Positions 26,529 through 35,432 of a stretch of 64,000 nucleotides of DNA are shown in pieces. The DNA is taken from the NCBI RefSeq assembly GCF_025195125.1, contig NZ_JAMGSL010000014.1, positions 16,046 to 80,045 of the forward strand, in the 5' to 3' direction. Both the position numbers and the translations under genes were made by a program. The notes under the pieces were generated by a model that had not been told where the DNA came from, did no database searches, and worked only from the letters and a program-made list of their open reading frames with translations. This DNA is from Streptomyces sp. Je 1-79. Its GTDB lineage: Bacteria; Actinomycetota; Actinomycetes; Streptomycetales; Streptomycetaceae. How positions within the stretch are numbered: position 1 is the stretch's first letter; each line of letters opens with the position of its first letter.

Positions 26529-28103
26529 GTGAAGCACAACAAGTGGCTGACGGCCCCCCTCGCCGCGGGCCTGTCCGCCGCCCTGCTCAGCGGCTGCGGC
26601 ACGGAGCAGGGCGGTGGCACCGCGAGCTCCGGTGACAACGTCCGCGTCGGCATGTCCGACGAGGTCCTGGCGACCGACCCGGCCGCCGGCTACGACCCCG
26701 GCTCCTGGCTGCTGTTCAACAACGTCTTCCAGTCCCTGCTCAGCTTCCCCAAGGGCACCACCGAGCCCCAGCCGGAAGCCGCCGAGAAGTGCGCCTTCGC
26801 AGGGGGCAGCAAGGTCTACACCTGCACGCTGCGCGAGGGCCTGAAGTTCTCCAACGGCAACCCGCTGACCTCGAAGGACGTCAAGTTCTCCTTCGACCGC
26901 GCGCTGAAGATCGCCGACCCGGCCGGCCCGGCGCCGCTGCTCTCCTCGATCGCCTCCATCGAGACCCCCGACGACCTGACCGTCGTCTTCCGCCTGAAGA
27001 CCCCCGACGCCACCTTCCCGAGCAAGATCGCCTCCGGCGCCGGCTCGATCGTCGACCACCGCGAGTACTCCGAGAACGGGCTGCGCACCGACGGCAAGGC
27101 GATCGGCTCCGGCCCGTACAAGCTGGAGTCCATCAGCGACACCGAGGCCGTCTTCTCCGTCAACGCCGGCTACCGGGGCAGCGCGAAGCCGCAGAACGGC
27201 GGCGTCACCCTCAAGCTCTACAACGGCGACCGCGCCGCCCTCTCCAAGGCCCTCGCCGACAACGACGTCGACGTCGCCTACCGAGGCCTCAGCGCCGACG
27301 AGATCTCCAGCCTGGAAACCTCCGCCGAGGACAAGGGCATCGAGGTCATCCAGGGCACCAGCGCCGAGGTCCAGCACCTCGTCTTCAACGTCAAGGACCC
27401 CGTCGTCGGCGAGCTCGGCGTCCGCCAGGCGATCGCCCACCTCGTCGACCGCGAGGCGCTCGTCCAGAACATCTACAAGTCGACCGCCACGCCGCTCTAC
27501 TCGATCGTCCCGGCGGGCGTCGCCGGCCACAACACCGCCTTCTTCGACACCTACGGCGCCCCCGACGCCGCCGAGGCCAAGAAGGCGCTGCGCAAGGCCG
27601 GCATCACCGACAAGGTGAAGCTCACCCTCTGGTCCACGCCGAGCCGCTACGGCCCGTCCACCGACGAGGAGCTCAAGGCGATAGCCGAACAGCTCAACAC
27701 CAGCGGCCTGTTCGACGCCGACGTGAAGTCCGTCGAGTACGAGCAGTACGAGAAGGACATCGCGGCCGGCAAGTACGGCGTGTACGTCAAGGGCTGGGTG
27801 CCCGACTACCCCGACGCCGACAACTTCACCGCCCCGTTCTTCGGCGAGGGCAACGTCCTCTCCAACAACTACGCCAACGCCACCATCACCGGCAAGCTGC
27901 TCCCGAAGACCTCCGCCGCCGCCGACCGCGCGAGCACCAGCGACGACTTCGGCAAGCTCCAGGACCTGGTCGCCGAGGAACTGCCCCTCCTGCCGCTCTG
28001 GCAGGGCAAGCAGTACGCCGTCGCCCGGGAGGGCATCACCGGTCTCGACTGGACCCTGGACGCCTCGACCGTCTTCCGCTTCTGGGAGATCAAGAAGAGC
28101 TGA
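26529..28103 (+). CDS. Second family 5 solute-binding lipoprotein
   Basis: 524 residues from GTG 26529 after AAGAGG. Lipobox LLSGC puts the lipidated Cys at 23. Domain content is the same as the upstream protein, with strong local identity (KTPDATFP, LPLWQGKQY, PLYSIVP versus PLYSLIP), so the two arose by tandem duplication and then diverged. A strong terminator follows, and no transport ATPase or permease is in the cluster. They may share a transporter encoded elsewhere or act as extracytoplasmic sensors. Confidence 0.92.
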   Translation: MKHNKWLTAPLAAGLSAALLSGCGTEQGGGTASSGDNVRVGMSDEVLATDPAAGYDPGSWLLFNNVFQSLLSFPKGTTEPQPEAAEKCAFAGGSKVYTCTLREGLKFSNGNPLTSKDVKFSFDRALKIADPAGPAPLLSSIASIETPDDLTVVFRLKTPDATFPSKIASGAGSIVDHREYSENGLRTDGKAIGSGPYKLESISDTEAVFSVNAGYRGSAKPQNGGVTLKLYNGDRAALSKALADNDVDVAYRGLSADEISSLETSAEDKGIEVIQGTSAEVQHLVFNVKDPVVGELGVRQAIAHLVDREALVQNIYKSTATPLYSIVPAGVAGHNTAFFDTYGAPDAAEAKKALRKAGITDKVKLTLWSTPSRYGPSTDEELKAIAEQLNTSGLFDADVKSVEYEQYEKDIAAGKYGVYVKGWVPDYPDADNFTAPFFGEGNVLSNNYANATITGKLLPKTSAAADRASTSDDFGKLQDLVAEELPLLPLWQGKQYAVAREGITGLDWTLDASTVFRFWEIKKS

Positions 28104-28157
28104 CGGACCACCCGCGGGCGCCCGGCGCCACGGTGCACCGTCCCGTGGCGCCGCGCG

Positions 28158-28194
28158 AAGGGGCCCGGCACGCATCACGCGTGCCGGGCCCCTT
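28158..28194. terminator. Strong terminator after the solute-binding protein pair
   Basis: A perfect 16-bp stem (28158-28173 with 28179-28194), 5-base loop and flanking AA/TTT make it usable in both directions between convergent genes. Confidence 0.9.
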
Positions 28195-28220
28195 TCGGCT
28201 CTCTGCCGGCCGCCGGAGTG

Positions 28221-28324
28221 CCCCCAGGCGCACCCGGCCGGTCTTCTCCGGGCTACTGCCCCGGGCGCACCCGGCCGGTCTTCCCCGCGGGCTACTGCGC
28301 CCCCGGGCGCACCAGACCGCTCTC
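28221..28324. repeat. Near-tandem triplication at the 3' end of the response regulator gene
   Basis: A unit of about 38-41 bp containing GGCGCACCCGGCCGGTCTTC and GGGCTACTGC occurs twice downstream of the regulator stop, and the last codons of the gene itself form the third, more diverged copy (GGGCGCACCAGACCGCTCTC). The copies carry out-of-frame duplicates of the stop region. Confidence 0.65.
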
Positions 28325-28963
28325 GTACGCGTACACCGCCGCCTGGACCCGGTCGCGCAGACTCAGCTTCGTCAGCACATGGCCCACATGCGTCTTCACC
28401 GTCGTCTCGCTGACGAACAGGTCCGCCGCGATCTCCGCGTTCGACAGACCGCGCGCCACCAGCTTCAGGACCTCGACCTCACGGTCGGTCAGGGTGTTCA
28501 GCGTGTCCGGCACCTGCTCGTCGCCCGAGGGCAGATGCGCCGAGTACTTGTCGAGCAGACGGCGCGTGATCGACGGCGCCAGCATCGCCTCGCCGGCCGC
28601 CACCACCCGGATCGCCTGCACCAGCTCATTGGCCGGCGCGTCCTTCAGCAAGAAGCCGCTGGCCCCCGCCCGCAGCGCCTCCACCACGTACTCGTCCAGG
28701 TCGAACGTCGTCAGGACCAGCACCTTCGCCGGACCGTCCCGGCCCGGACCCGTGATCTGGCGCGTCGCCTCGACCCCGTCCATCCGCGGCATCCGGATGT
28801 CCATCAGCACCACGTCGGGCTGCAACGCCCGCACCTGCTCCAGGGCCTGCAGACCGTCCCCGGCCTCACCGACGACCGCGATGTCCTGCTCCGCCTCCAG
28901 AATCATCCGGAAACCGGTGCGCAGCAGCGGCTGGTCGTCGACCAGTAGGACGCGGATAGCCAC
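28292..28963 (-). CDS. NarL/FixJ-type response regulator
   Basis: 223 residues. The receiver domain (1-120) has Asp9/Asp10, phospho-acceptor Asp55 in LMDIRMP and Lys107 in FLLKD. The LuxR-type HTH (about 150-215) includes LTDREVEVLKLVARGLSNAEIA. GTG 28963 follows AAGGAG. No histidine kinase gene is in the window: the upstream gene is a RecB-like nuclease 11 bases away, so the two are probably cotranscribed. It is an orphan regulator by position; its kinase and targets are unknown. Confidence 0.93.
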   Translation of the reverse strand: MAIRVLLVDDQPLLRTGFRMILEAEQDIAVVGEAGDGLQALEQVRALQPDVVLMDIRMPRMDGVEATRQITGPGRDGPAKVLVLTTFDLDEYVVEALRAGASGFLLKDAPANELVQAIRVVAAGEAMLAPSITRRLLDKYSAHLPSGDEQVPDTLNTLTDREVEVLKLVARGLSNAEIAADLFVSETTVKTHVGHVLTKLSLRDRVQAAVYAYESGLVRPGAQ

Positions 28964-28973
28964 GAGAACTCCT

Positions 28974-29888
28974 TCACGGCGCGGGCTGGACCGGGCCCAT
29001 TCTGCCCTGCCCCGAATCGCCCGACTCCGGCGGGCGCGCGGAAACGATCTCCGGCCGGATCTCCAGCGGATAGACCGGGGGAGTACCACCGAACTCCGGG
29101 CACACCGCCCGGTGGTCGCACCAGCCGCACAGCTTCGTCGGACGCGGCCGCCACTCGCCCGTCTCCGTCGCCAGCCGGATCGCCTCCCACAGCGCCAGAA
29201 GCTTCCGCTCCACCCGCAGCAGGTCCGCCTCCACCGGGTCGTACGTCAGGACGTCACCGCTGCCCAGATACACCAGCTGCAGGCGCCGCGGGACCACCTG
29301 CTTCAGCCGCCAGATCACCAGCGCGTAGAACTTCATCTGGAAGAGCGCGCCCTCGCTGTACTCCGGGCGCGGGGCCTTGCCCGTCTTGTAGTCGACGATC
29401 CGCACCTCGCCCGTCGGCGCCACGTCGATCCGGTCGATCACCCCGCGCAGCCGCAGCCCCGACTCCAGCTCCGTCTCCACGAACAGCTCGCGCTCCGCCG
29501 GCTCCAGACGCGTCGGATCCTCCAGCGTGAACCACCGCTCCACCAGCTGCTCGGCCTGGACCAGCCAGCCCGCGAGACGCTCCCCCTCCGCGTCCTCCGC
29601 GAACAGCTCGCCCAGCTCCGGCTTCGACTCCAGGAGCCGGTCCCACTGCCCCGGAATCAGCGCCTTCGCCCGCGGCGCCGTCCGCTCGGCGGCGGGATGG
29701 TCGAAGAGCCGCTCGAGGACCGCGTGCACCAGCGTGCCCCGCGTCGCCGCCTCGCTCGGCTTCTCCGGCAGCCTGTCGATCACCCGGAACCGGTACAGCA
29801 GGGGACACTGCATGAAGTCGCTCGCCCGCGAAGGCGACAACGACGTGGGCGTCCGGGCCCCCACGGGCGGCTGCTCGCTCGTACTCAT
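28974..29888 (-). CDS. RecB-family (PD-(D/E)XK) nuclease with Fe-S cysteine cluster
   Basis: 304 residues, a stand-alone RecB/Cas4-like nuclease domain. Catalytic residues are His55, Asp152 (GVIDRID), Asp166 and Lys168 (VDYKTGK). Four cysteines, Cys28 and Cys254/Cys257/Cys263, match the iron-sulfur staple of AddB/Cas4-type nucleases. It is not fused to a helicase. It probably degrades or resects DNA ends in repair. A similar gene sits beside trmI and the proteasome locus in mycobacteria, as I recall. The start ATG at 29888 opens the operon with the response regulator. Confidence 0.9.
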   Translation of the reverse strand: MSTSEQPPVGARTPTSLSPSRASDFMQCPLLYRFRVIDRLPEKPSEAATRGTLVHAVLERLFDHPAAERTAPRAKALIPGQWDRLLESKPELGELFAEDAEGERLAGWLVQAEQLVERWFTLEDPTRLEPAERELFVETELESGLRLRGVIDRIDVAPTGEVRIVDYKTGKAPRPEYSEGALFQMKFYALVIWRLKQVVPRRLQLVYLGSGDVLTYDPVEADLLRVERKLLALWEAIRLATETGEWRPRPTKLCGWCDHRAVCPEFGGTPPVYPLEIRPEIVSARPPESGDSGQGRMGPVQPAP

Positions 29889-30012
29889 GACTCAGACCCT
29901 ACGACCCGCCACCGACAGCGAGCCGCATACCATCGACGACAGACCCCGTCACGCTGCATGATCGAAGAGTGACGCACGACAGGAGTCGGGCGGAAGGCTA
30001 CGAGAGGAACCC

Positions 30013-31263
30013 GTGAACCAGGACGACGAGCGCGGCGAGAAGAAGCGGCCGCGGTCCGGCGACGCGGAACCGCCGGCCACCGCCGGCGCCCGCACCCGAC
30101 GGAGCGAGGAACCCGGCGGAGGGATCCTCATGGGCCGCCCCTTCGGCGTGCCCGTCTACGTCGCCCCCAGCTGGTTCCTCGTCGCCGCCCTCATCACCTG
30201 GGTCTTCGGCGACCAGATCGAGCGCGTCCTGCCCGACCTCGGCGCCGCCCGCTACCTGGTCTCCCTCTTCTTCGCGATCGCCTTCTACGCCTCCGTACTC
30301 GTCCACGAACTGGCCCACACGATCGCCGCGCTCCGCTTCAAGCTCCCGGTGCGCCGCATCCAGCTCCAGTTCTTCGGCGGCGTCTCCGAGATCGAGAAGG
30401 AGACCGAGACCCCCGGCCGCGAGTTCGTCCTCGCCTTCGTCGGCCCCCTGCTCTCGCTCGTCCTCGCGGGCGCCTTCTACCTGTCCCTGTACGCCGTCGA
30501 GCCCGGCACGGTCCCCGGTGTCCTCCTCGCCGGCCTGATGATCTCCAACCTGATCGTGGCGGTCTTCAACCTGCTGCCCGGCCTCCCGCTCGACGGCGGC
30601 CGCATGCTGCGCGCCGTCATCTGGAAGATCACCGGAAAGCCCATGAGCGGCACCATCGCCGCCGCCTGGGTCGGCCGGGCCCTCGCCGTCGCCGTCCTCA
30701 TCGGTCTCCCCCTCCTCACCCGCACCGGCCTCCTCGGCAACTCCACCGACGAGATCAGCGGCATGGACACCGTCACCGACGCCCTGCTCGCCGCGATCCT
30801 CGCCGCCATCATCTGGACCGGCGCCGGCAACAGCCTGCGCATGGCCCGGCTGCGCGAACACCTCCCCGAACTCCGCGCCCGCACCCTCACCCGGCGTGCC
30901 ATCCCCGTCGAGCCCGCCACCCCGCTCTCCGAGGCGCTCCGCCGCGCCAACGACGCCGGCGCCCGCGCCCTCGTCGTCGTCGACGGCCAGGGCAACCCCA
31001 CCGGCCTCGTCCGCGAGACCGCCATCGCCGGCGTCCCCCAGCACCGCCGCCCCTGGGTCGCCGTCAGCACGCTCGCCCAGGACCTCACCGACGGCATGAA
31101 GGTCCCCGCCGAACTCACCGGCCAGCCCCTCCTGGACCACCTCCGCGCCAGCCCGGCCTCCGAATACCTCGTCGTCGAGGACTCCGAGGAGATCTACGGA
31201 GTCCTCTCGGCCGCCGACGTGGAACGTGCCTTCGTCAAGGCCATGGCACGACCCTCCGCATAA
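30013..31263 (+). CDS. M50-family membrane metalloprotease with CBS domains (site-2 protease type)
   Basis: 416 residues. A 40-residue polar N-terminus is followed by membrane helices carrying HELAH (98-102, zinc ligands His98 and His102, catalytic Glu99) and LDGGRML with Asp194 as third ligand. CBS-type sequence follows at about 290-410, facing the cytoplasm, where such domains bind nucleotides. This is the SpoIVFB-like class that cleaves membrane proteins within the bilayer. GTG 30013 follows GAGAGGA. It is 18 bp upstream of trmI and probably in one operon with it. The substrate is unknown. Confidence 0.92.
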   Translation: MNQDDERGEKKRPRSGDAEPPATAGARTRRSEEPGGGILMGRPFGVPVYVAPSWFLVAALITWVFGDQIERVLPDLGAARYLVSLFFAIAFYASVLVHELAHTIAALRFKLPVRRIQLQFFGGVSEIEKETETPGREFVLAFVGPLLSLVLAGAFYLSLYAVEPGTVPGVLLAGLMISNLIVAVFNLLPGLPLDGGRMLRAVIWKITGKPMSGTIAAAWVGRALAVAVLIGLPLLTRTGLLGNSTDEISGMDTVTDALLAAILAAIIWTGAGNSLRMARLREHLPELRARTLTRRAIPVEPATPLSEALRRANDAGARALVVVDGQGNPTGLVRETAIAGVPQHRRPWVAVSTLAQDLTDGMKVPAELTGQPLLDHLRASPASEYLVVEDSEEIYGVLSAADVERAFVKAMARPSA

Positions 31264-31281
31264 CCCCGGTACTCTGGTCAC

Positions 31282-32169
31282 ATGTCCGAACCGACCGGTG
31301 CCGCCCGCCGACGCGGGCCCTTCAAGGTCGGGGACCAGGTTCAGCTGACCGACCCCAAGGGCCGTCACTACACGTTCACGCTCGAAGAGGGAAAGAACTT
31401 CCACACCCACAAGGGTTCCTTCCCGCACGACGAACTGATCGGCGCCCCCGAGGGCAGCGTTGTCCGCACCACCGGAAACGTCGCCTACCTCGCGCTGCGC
31501 CCCCTGCTCCCCGACTACGTCCTGTCCATGCCCCGCGGCGCCGCCGTGGTCTACCCCAAGGACGCGGGGCAGATCCTCGCCTTCGCCGACATCTTCCCCG
31601 GCGCGCGCGTCGTGGAAGCCGGCGTGGGATCGGGCTCTCTCAGCAGCTTCCTCCTGCGCGCCATCGGAGACAGCGGCATGCTGCACTCCTACGAGCGCCG
31701 CGAGGACTTCGCCGAGATCGCCAAGGGCAACGTCGAGCGGTACTTCGGCGGCCCGCACCCCGCCTGGCAGCTGACCGTCGGTGACCTCCAGGACAACCTG
31801 TCCGACACCGACGTCGACCGCGTCATCCTGGACATGCTCGCCCCCTGGGAGTGCCTGGAGGCCGTCTCCAAGGCCCTCGTCCCCGGCGGCATCCTCTGCT
31901 GCTACGTGGCGACCACCACCCAGCTCGCGCGCACCGTGGAGTCCATCCGCGAGTTCGGCTGCTACGCCGAACCGCAGCCCTGGGAGTCCATGATCCGCAA
32001 CTGGCACGTGGAGGGCCTCGCCGTCCGCCCCGACCACCGCATGATCGGGCACACCGGCTTCCTCGTCACCGCCCGGCGTCTCGCCGACGGCGTCGAGCCC
32101 CCCATGCGCCGCCGTCGCCCCGCGAAGGGCGCCTACGGCGAGGACTACGAAGGCCCCAACAAGGGCTGA
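31282..32169 (+). CDS. trmI: tRNA (adenine-58-N1)-methyltransferase
   Basis: 295 residues. A small N-terminal beta domain (10-90) is followed by a Rossmann methyltransferase with the SAM-binding VVEAGVGSGSLS motif, the YERREDFAE acidic turn and VILDMLAPWE. TrmI tetramers methylate A58 in the T-loop of tRNAs. The neighbourhood (RecB-like nuclease, TrmI, ferredoxin, Arc/Mpa) is conserved in actinobacteria including Mycobacterium tuberculosis. The C-terminal 25 residues are basic. A strong terminator follows. Confidence 0.94.
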   Translation: MSEPTGAARRRGPFKVGDQVQLTDPKGRHYTFTLEEGKNFHTHKGSFPHDELIGAPEGSVVRTTGNVAYLALRPLLPDYVLSMPRGAAVVYPKDAGQILAFADIFPGARVVEAGVGSGSLSSFLLRAIGDSGMLHSYERREDFAEIAKGNVERYFGGPHPAWQLTVGDLQDNLSDTDVDRVILDMLAPWECLEAVSKALVPGGILCCYVATTTQLARTVESIREFGCYAEPQPWESMIRNWHVEGLAVRPDHRMIGHTGFLVTARRLADGVEPPMRRRRPAKGAYGEDYEGPNKG

Positions 32170-32187
32170 CACCCCGACAACGAAGGC

Positions 32188-32236
32188 GTGCCGCCGTCGA
32201 GTTCCGGCCCCTGGCCGGGGAACTCGACGGCGGCAC
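32188..32236 (+). terminator. Very strong terminator after trmI
   Basis: A perfect 18-bp stem (32188-32205 with 32219-32236) and a 13-base loop that can itself pair (GGCC/GGCC). It lies 19 bases after the stop. Confidence 0.9.
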
Positions 32237-32350
32237 CTTCACGTTCGGCATCTTTGCGGACAGCCCGCACCCCGCCTGTTCCACCCGCCTGTGACGTATG
32301 GCACGATGCCCGCAACTCCTTCCGCGCCACCCTCACAGGAGACATCCCGC

Positions 32351-32926
32351 GTGCAGCCCCCCGCCGTCCCGGACCTCGCGCACACCCACGCCCGGCCGGT
32401 GCACTGGCTGGCCACCGCGACCGCGATGGCCGCCGTAGTGGCCTTCGCCGGACTGCTGCAGCCCGGCCCCGCCACCGCGACCACCGCCGCCGCCTCGGGC
32501 AGCGCGCCGGCCGCCCCGCGGCCCGCGCCCGACGCCACGACGGCCGACTACCCCCTGGAGTGCGGGGGCGCCCCCGTCAAGATCGCGCAGCGCGTCACCG
32601 GGGACCTCGACGGCGACGGGAAACCCGAGACCGTCGCAGTCGTACACTGCGAAGCCGGTTCCGGAACGCCGCCCCACGCCCTCTACGTCCTGACCCACGC
32701 CAAGGACGGCCCGGGGGCTCGCGTGGTCGCGACCCTCGTCGAACCGGCCCGGCAGAAGAACGTCGCCGACCTCGCCGTACGCGACGGCGCGGTCACCGCC
32801 ACCCTTCTCGGCTACTCGTCCCCGGACGTACCCAGTTGCTGCCCCGACGAACGGGAGCGCGTCAGCTGGAGCTGGAAGGGCGGGACCTTCGTGCGGGCCG
32901 CCCAGGCCGACGCGCGGAGCGTGTGA
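32351..32926 (+). CDS. Small exported or membrane-anchored protein with a calcium-like DxDGDG motif
   Basis: 191 residues from GTG 32351 after AGGAGA. A hydrophobic segment at about residues 20-42 looks like a signal anchor or uncleaved signal. It is followed by an Ala/Pro linker and a globular domain with GDLDGDGKPE, a DxDxDG loop of the FG-GAP/EF-hand type that binds calcium, and two Cys pairs that may be disulfides. I do not recognise the family beyond that. It is convergent with the ferredoxin gene, with 4 bp between stops. Confidence 0.75.
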   Translation: MQPPAVPDLAHTHARPVHWLATATAMAAVVAFAGLLQPGPATATTAAASGSAPAAPRPAPDATTADYPLECGGAPVKIAQRVTGDLDGDGKPETVAVVHCEAGSGTPPHALYVLTHAKDGPGARVVATLVEPARQKNVADLAVRDGAVTATLLGYSSPDVPSCCPDERERVSWSWKGGTFVRAAQADARSV

Positions 32927-32930
32927 TCCG

Positions 32931-33242
32931 TCACTCCGCGTCAGGGCCGTAGACCTCGACCCTGTCCGAAACCCGGCGCACGTGGATGCAGTCGCCCGGG
33001 CACTCCTTCGCGGAGTCCACGACGTCCTGGAGCAGCGGCAGCGGCACCGGCGTCGTCGCCCCGGTGTCCTGGAGCAGCTCGTCGTCCGCGCTCTTCACAT
33101 AGGCGAGGCCGTCGATGTCCAGCTCGAAGACCTCCGGAGCGTACTGCGCGCAGATCCCGTCCCCGGTGCAGAGATCCTGGTCGATCCAGACCTCCAGCGC
33201 CTCGCCGGCGCCCTGCTTCGGGGCCTCGTGCTGCACGGTCAT
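32931..33242 (-). CDS. Ferredoxin, probably [3Fe-4S] type
   Basis: 103 residues. Cluster ligands visible are Cys25, Cys31 and Cys81, with Cys85 in CPGDC; the position normally holding the second cysteine of a [4Fe-4S] motif is Asp28 (CTGDGIC). This pattern is typical of [3Fe-4S] or Asp-ligated ferredoxins that serve actinobacterial P450s. An unusual insertion of about 25 residues precedes the C-terminal Cys. It is divergent from arc. A P450 is encoded at 53.4 kb, but nothing ties the two together beyond both being in the window. Confidence 0.9.
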   Translation of the reverse strand: MTVQHEAPKQGAGEALEVWIDQDLCTGDGICAQYAPEVFELDIDGLAYVKSADDELLQDTGATTPVPLPLLQDVVDSAKECPGDCIHVRRVSDRVEVYGPDAE

Positions 33243-33498
33243 GTCTCCTGCCGTTCCTGAGCGTCGAAAAAGAGGTCGTTCTTGTAAGTCCGGTCACGCC
33301 TGACGGGTGTTGACCACTGACGACGATACAACCGGCGGCTTTCCGATGTTGATGGGTGGGTATTCACCTGGCGTGAGGGGAAGCGCAAGGGTGAAGATCG
33401 GACACGCCTCGACAGTCTTTGTGATCTAGGGGTTTCAATCACCACCCACGCAGGTAGGGTCAGGAAGCGTCCAGCTCCCCTTGGAGGAGGTGAGGACC

Positions 33499-35265
33499 GT
33501 GGCAGCCCACGACGACGACATCAACCGCGGCATCCGGCCGGGGCGGGGGTCTGAAGACCCCGCCGGCCAGGTTGCCTATCTCGAGCAGGAAATCGCCGTC
33601 CTGCGCCGCAAGCTCGCCGACTCTCCGCGTCATACGAGGATTCTCGAAGAGCGGATCGTCGAGCTGCAGACAAACCTGGCCGGCGTGTCCGCGCAGAACG
33701 AGCGGCTCGCCAACACACTCCGTGAGGCCCGCGACCAGATCGTGGCCCTCAAGGAGGAGGTCGACCGGCTCGCACAGCCGCCTGCCGGCTTCGGAGTCTT
33801 CCTGCAGGCCAACGAGGACGGCACGTGCGACATCTTCACCGGGGGCCGCAAGCTCCGGGTGAACGTCAGCCCCAGCGTCGAGCTCGACGAGCTCCGGCGC
33901 GGCCAGGAAGTCATGCTCAACGAAGCGCTCAACGTGGTCGACGCCATGGAGTTCGAGCGTGCCGGGGACATCGTCACCCTCAAGGAGATCCTCGAGGACG
34001 GCGAGCGTGCCCTGGTGGTCGGGCACACCGACGAGGAACGGGTGGTCAGGCTCGCCGAGCCGCTGCTGGACATCACCATCCGTCCCGGCGACGCCCTGCT
34101 GCTCGAACCCCGATCCGGCTACGTCTACGAGGTGGTGCCGAAGAGCGAGGTCGAGGAACTGGTCCTCGAAGAGGTCCCCGACGTCGACTACAACAAGATC
34201 GGCGGCCTCGGCGGCCAGATCGAGATGATCCGGGACGCCGTCGAGCTTCCGTACCTCTACCCGGACCTCTTCAAGGAGCACGAGCTGCGGCCTCCGAAGG
34301 GCATCCTGCTCTACGGACCGCCCGGCTGCGGCAAGACGCTGATCGCGAAGGCCGTCGCCAACTCCCTTGCCAAGAAGGTCGCCGAGGTGACCGGGCAGCC
34401 CGCGGGGAAGTCCTACTTCCTCAACATCAAGGGCCCCGAGCTCCTCAACAAGTACGTCGGTGAGACCGAGCGGCACATCCGCCTCGTCTTCCAGCGTGCC
34501 CGGGAGAAGGCGAGCGAGGGTACCCCCGTCATCGTCTTCTTCGACGAGATGGAATCCCTCTTCCGCACCCGCGGATCCGGAGTCAGCTCGGACGTCGAGA
34601 ACACGATCGTCCCGCAGCTGCTCGCCGAGATCGACGGCGTGGAAGGCCTGGAGAACGTCATCGTCATCGGCGCCTCCAACCGCGAGGACATGATCGACCC
34701 CGCGATCCTGCGGCCCGGCCGGCTCGACGTCAAGATCAAGATCGAGCGCCCGGACGCGGAGGCCGCGAAGGACATCTTCGCCAAGTACCTCACGGCCTCG
34801 CTGCCTCTGCACTCCGACGACCTCTCCGAGCACCACGGGTCCAAGGAGGCCGCGGCCCACGGAATGATCCAGTCCGTGGTCGAGCAGATGTACGCGGAAT
34901 CCGAGGAGAACCGCTTCCTCGAGGTCACGTACGCCAATGGCGACAAGGAAGTCCTGTACTTCAAGGACTTCAATTCCGGAGCGATGATCCAGAACATCGT
35001 GGACCGGGCCAAGAAGATGGCCATCAAGGCCTTCCTCGACCACAACCAGAAGGGCATCCGCGTCTCCCACCTCCTCCAGGCCTGCGTGGACGAGTTCAAG
35101 GAGAACGAGGACCTGCCCAACACCACCAACCCCGACGACTGGGCCCGGATCTCCGGAAAGAAGGGCGAGCGGATCGTGTTCATCCGCACCCTTGTCACCG
35201 GAAAGCAGGGCGCGGACACCGGACGCTCCATCGACACGGTGGCCAACACCGGTCAGTACCTGTAG
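33499..35265 (+). CDS. arc: Proteasome-associated AAA ATPase Arc/Mpa
   Basis: 588 residues. An N-terminal coiled coil (about 25-80) captures Pup, and tandem OB domains follow (about 85-235). The AAA module has Walker A GPPGCGKT (273-280), Walker B FFDE (Asp349, Glu350) and the arginine-finger region NREDMIDPAILRPGRLD. The C-terminal GQYL matches the motif that docks into the 20S core in Mycobacterium Mpa. It unfolds pupylated proteins and threads them into PrcBA. GTG 33499 follows GGAGGAGGTGAGG, an extended ribosome-binding site. A TAGGGT -10-like element lies about 40 bp upstream. Confidence 0.97.
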   Translation: MAAHDDDINRGIRPGRGSEDPAGQVAYLEQEIAVLRRKLADSPRHTRILEERIVELQTNLAGVSAQNERLANTLREARDQIVALKEEVDRLAQPPAGFGVFLQANEDGTCDIFTGGRKLRVNVSPSVELDELRRGQEVMLNEALNVVDAMEFERAGDIVTLKEILEDGERALVVGHTDEERVVRLAEPLLDITIRPGDALLLEPRSGYVYEVVPKSEVEELVLEEVPDVDYNKIGGLGGQIEMIRDAVELPYLYPDLFKEHELRPPKGILLYGPPGCGKTLIAKAVANSLAKKVAEVTGQPAGKSYFLNIKGPELLNKYVGETERHIRLVFQRAREKASEGTPVIVFFDEMESLFRTRGSGVSSDVENTIVPQLLAEIDGVEGLENVIVIGASNREDMIDPAILRPGRLDVKIKIERPDAEAAKDIFAKYLTASLPLHSDDLSEHHGSKEAAAHGMIQSVVEQMYAESEENRFLEVTYANGDKEVLYFKDFNSGAMIQNIVDRAKKMAIKAFLDHNQKGIRVSHLLQACVDEFKENEDLPNTTNPDDWARISGKKGERIVFIRTLVTGKQGADTGRSIDTVANTGQYL

Positions 35266-35273
35266 ATCGCACA

Positions 35274-35313
35274 CCGGCTGCGGAGGTCCGGACCCTCGGA
35301 CCTCCGCAGCCGG
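35274..35313 (+). terminator. Terminator after arc
   Basis: A perfect 17-bp stem (35274-35290 with 35297-35313), 6-base loop, then ACGCTTTT. It separates arc from dop-pup-prcBA, which therefore needs its own promoter. Confidence 0.9.
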
Positions 35314-35432
35314 ACGCTTTTCCCCGCAGGAATGACGTAATCGATCTCCCCACCGGCGCGGAGTCGCTCTAGGCTCGTCGGTACTTGTAGCGCCGCACCC
35401 GAAGGGGAGCGCCGCCGGGCAAGGAGGGCCGC

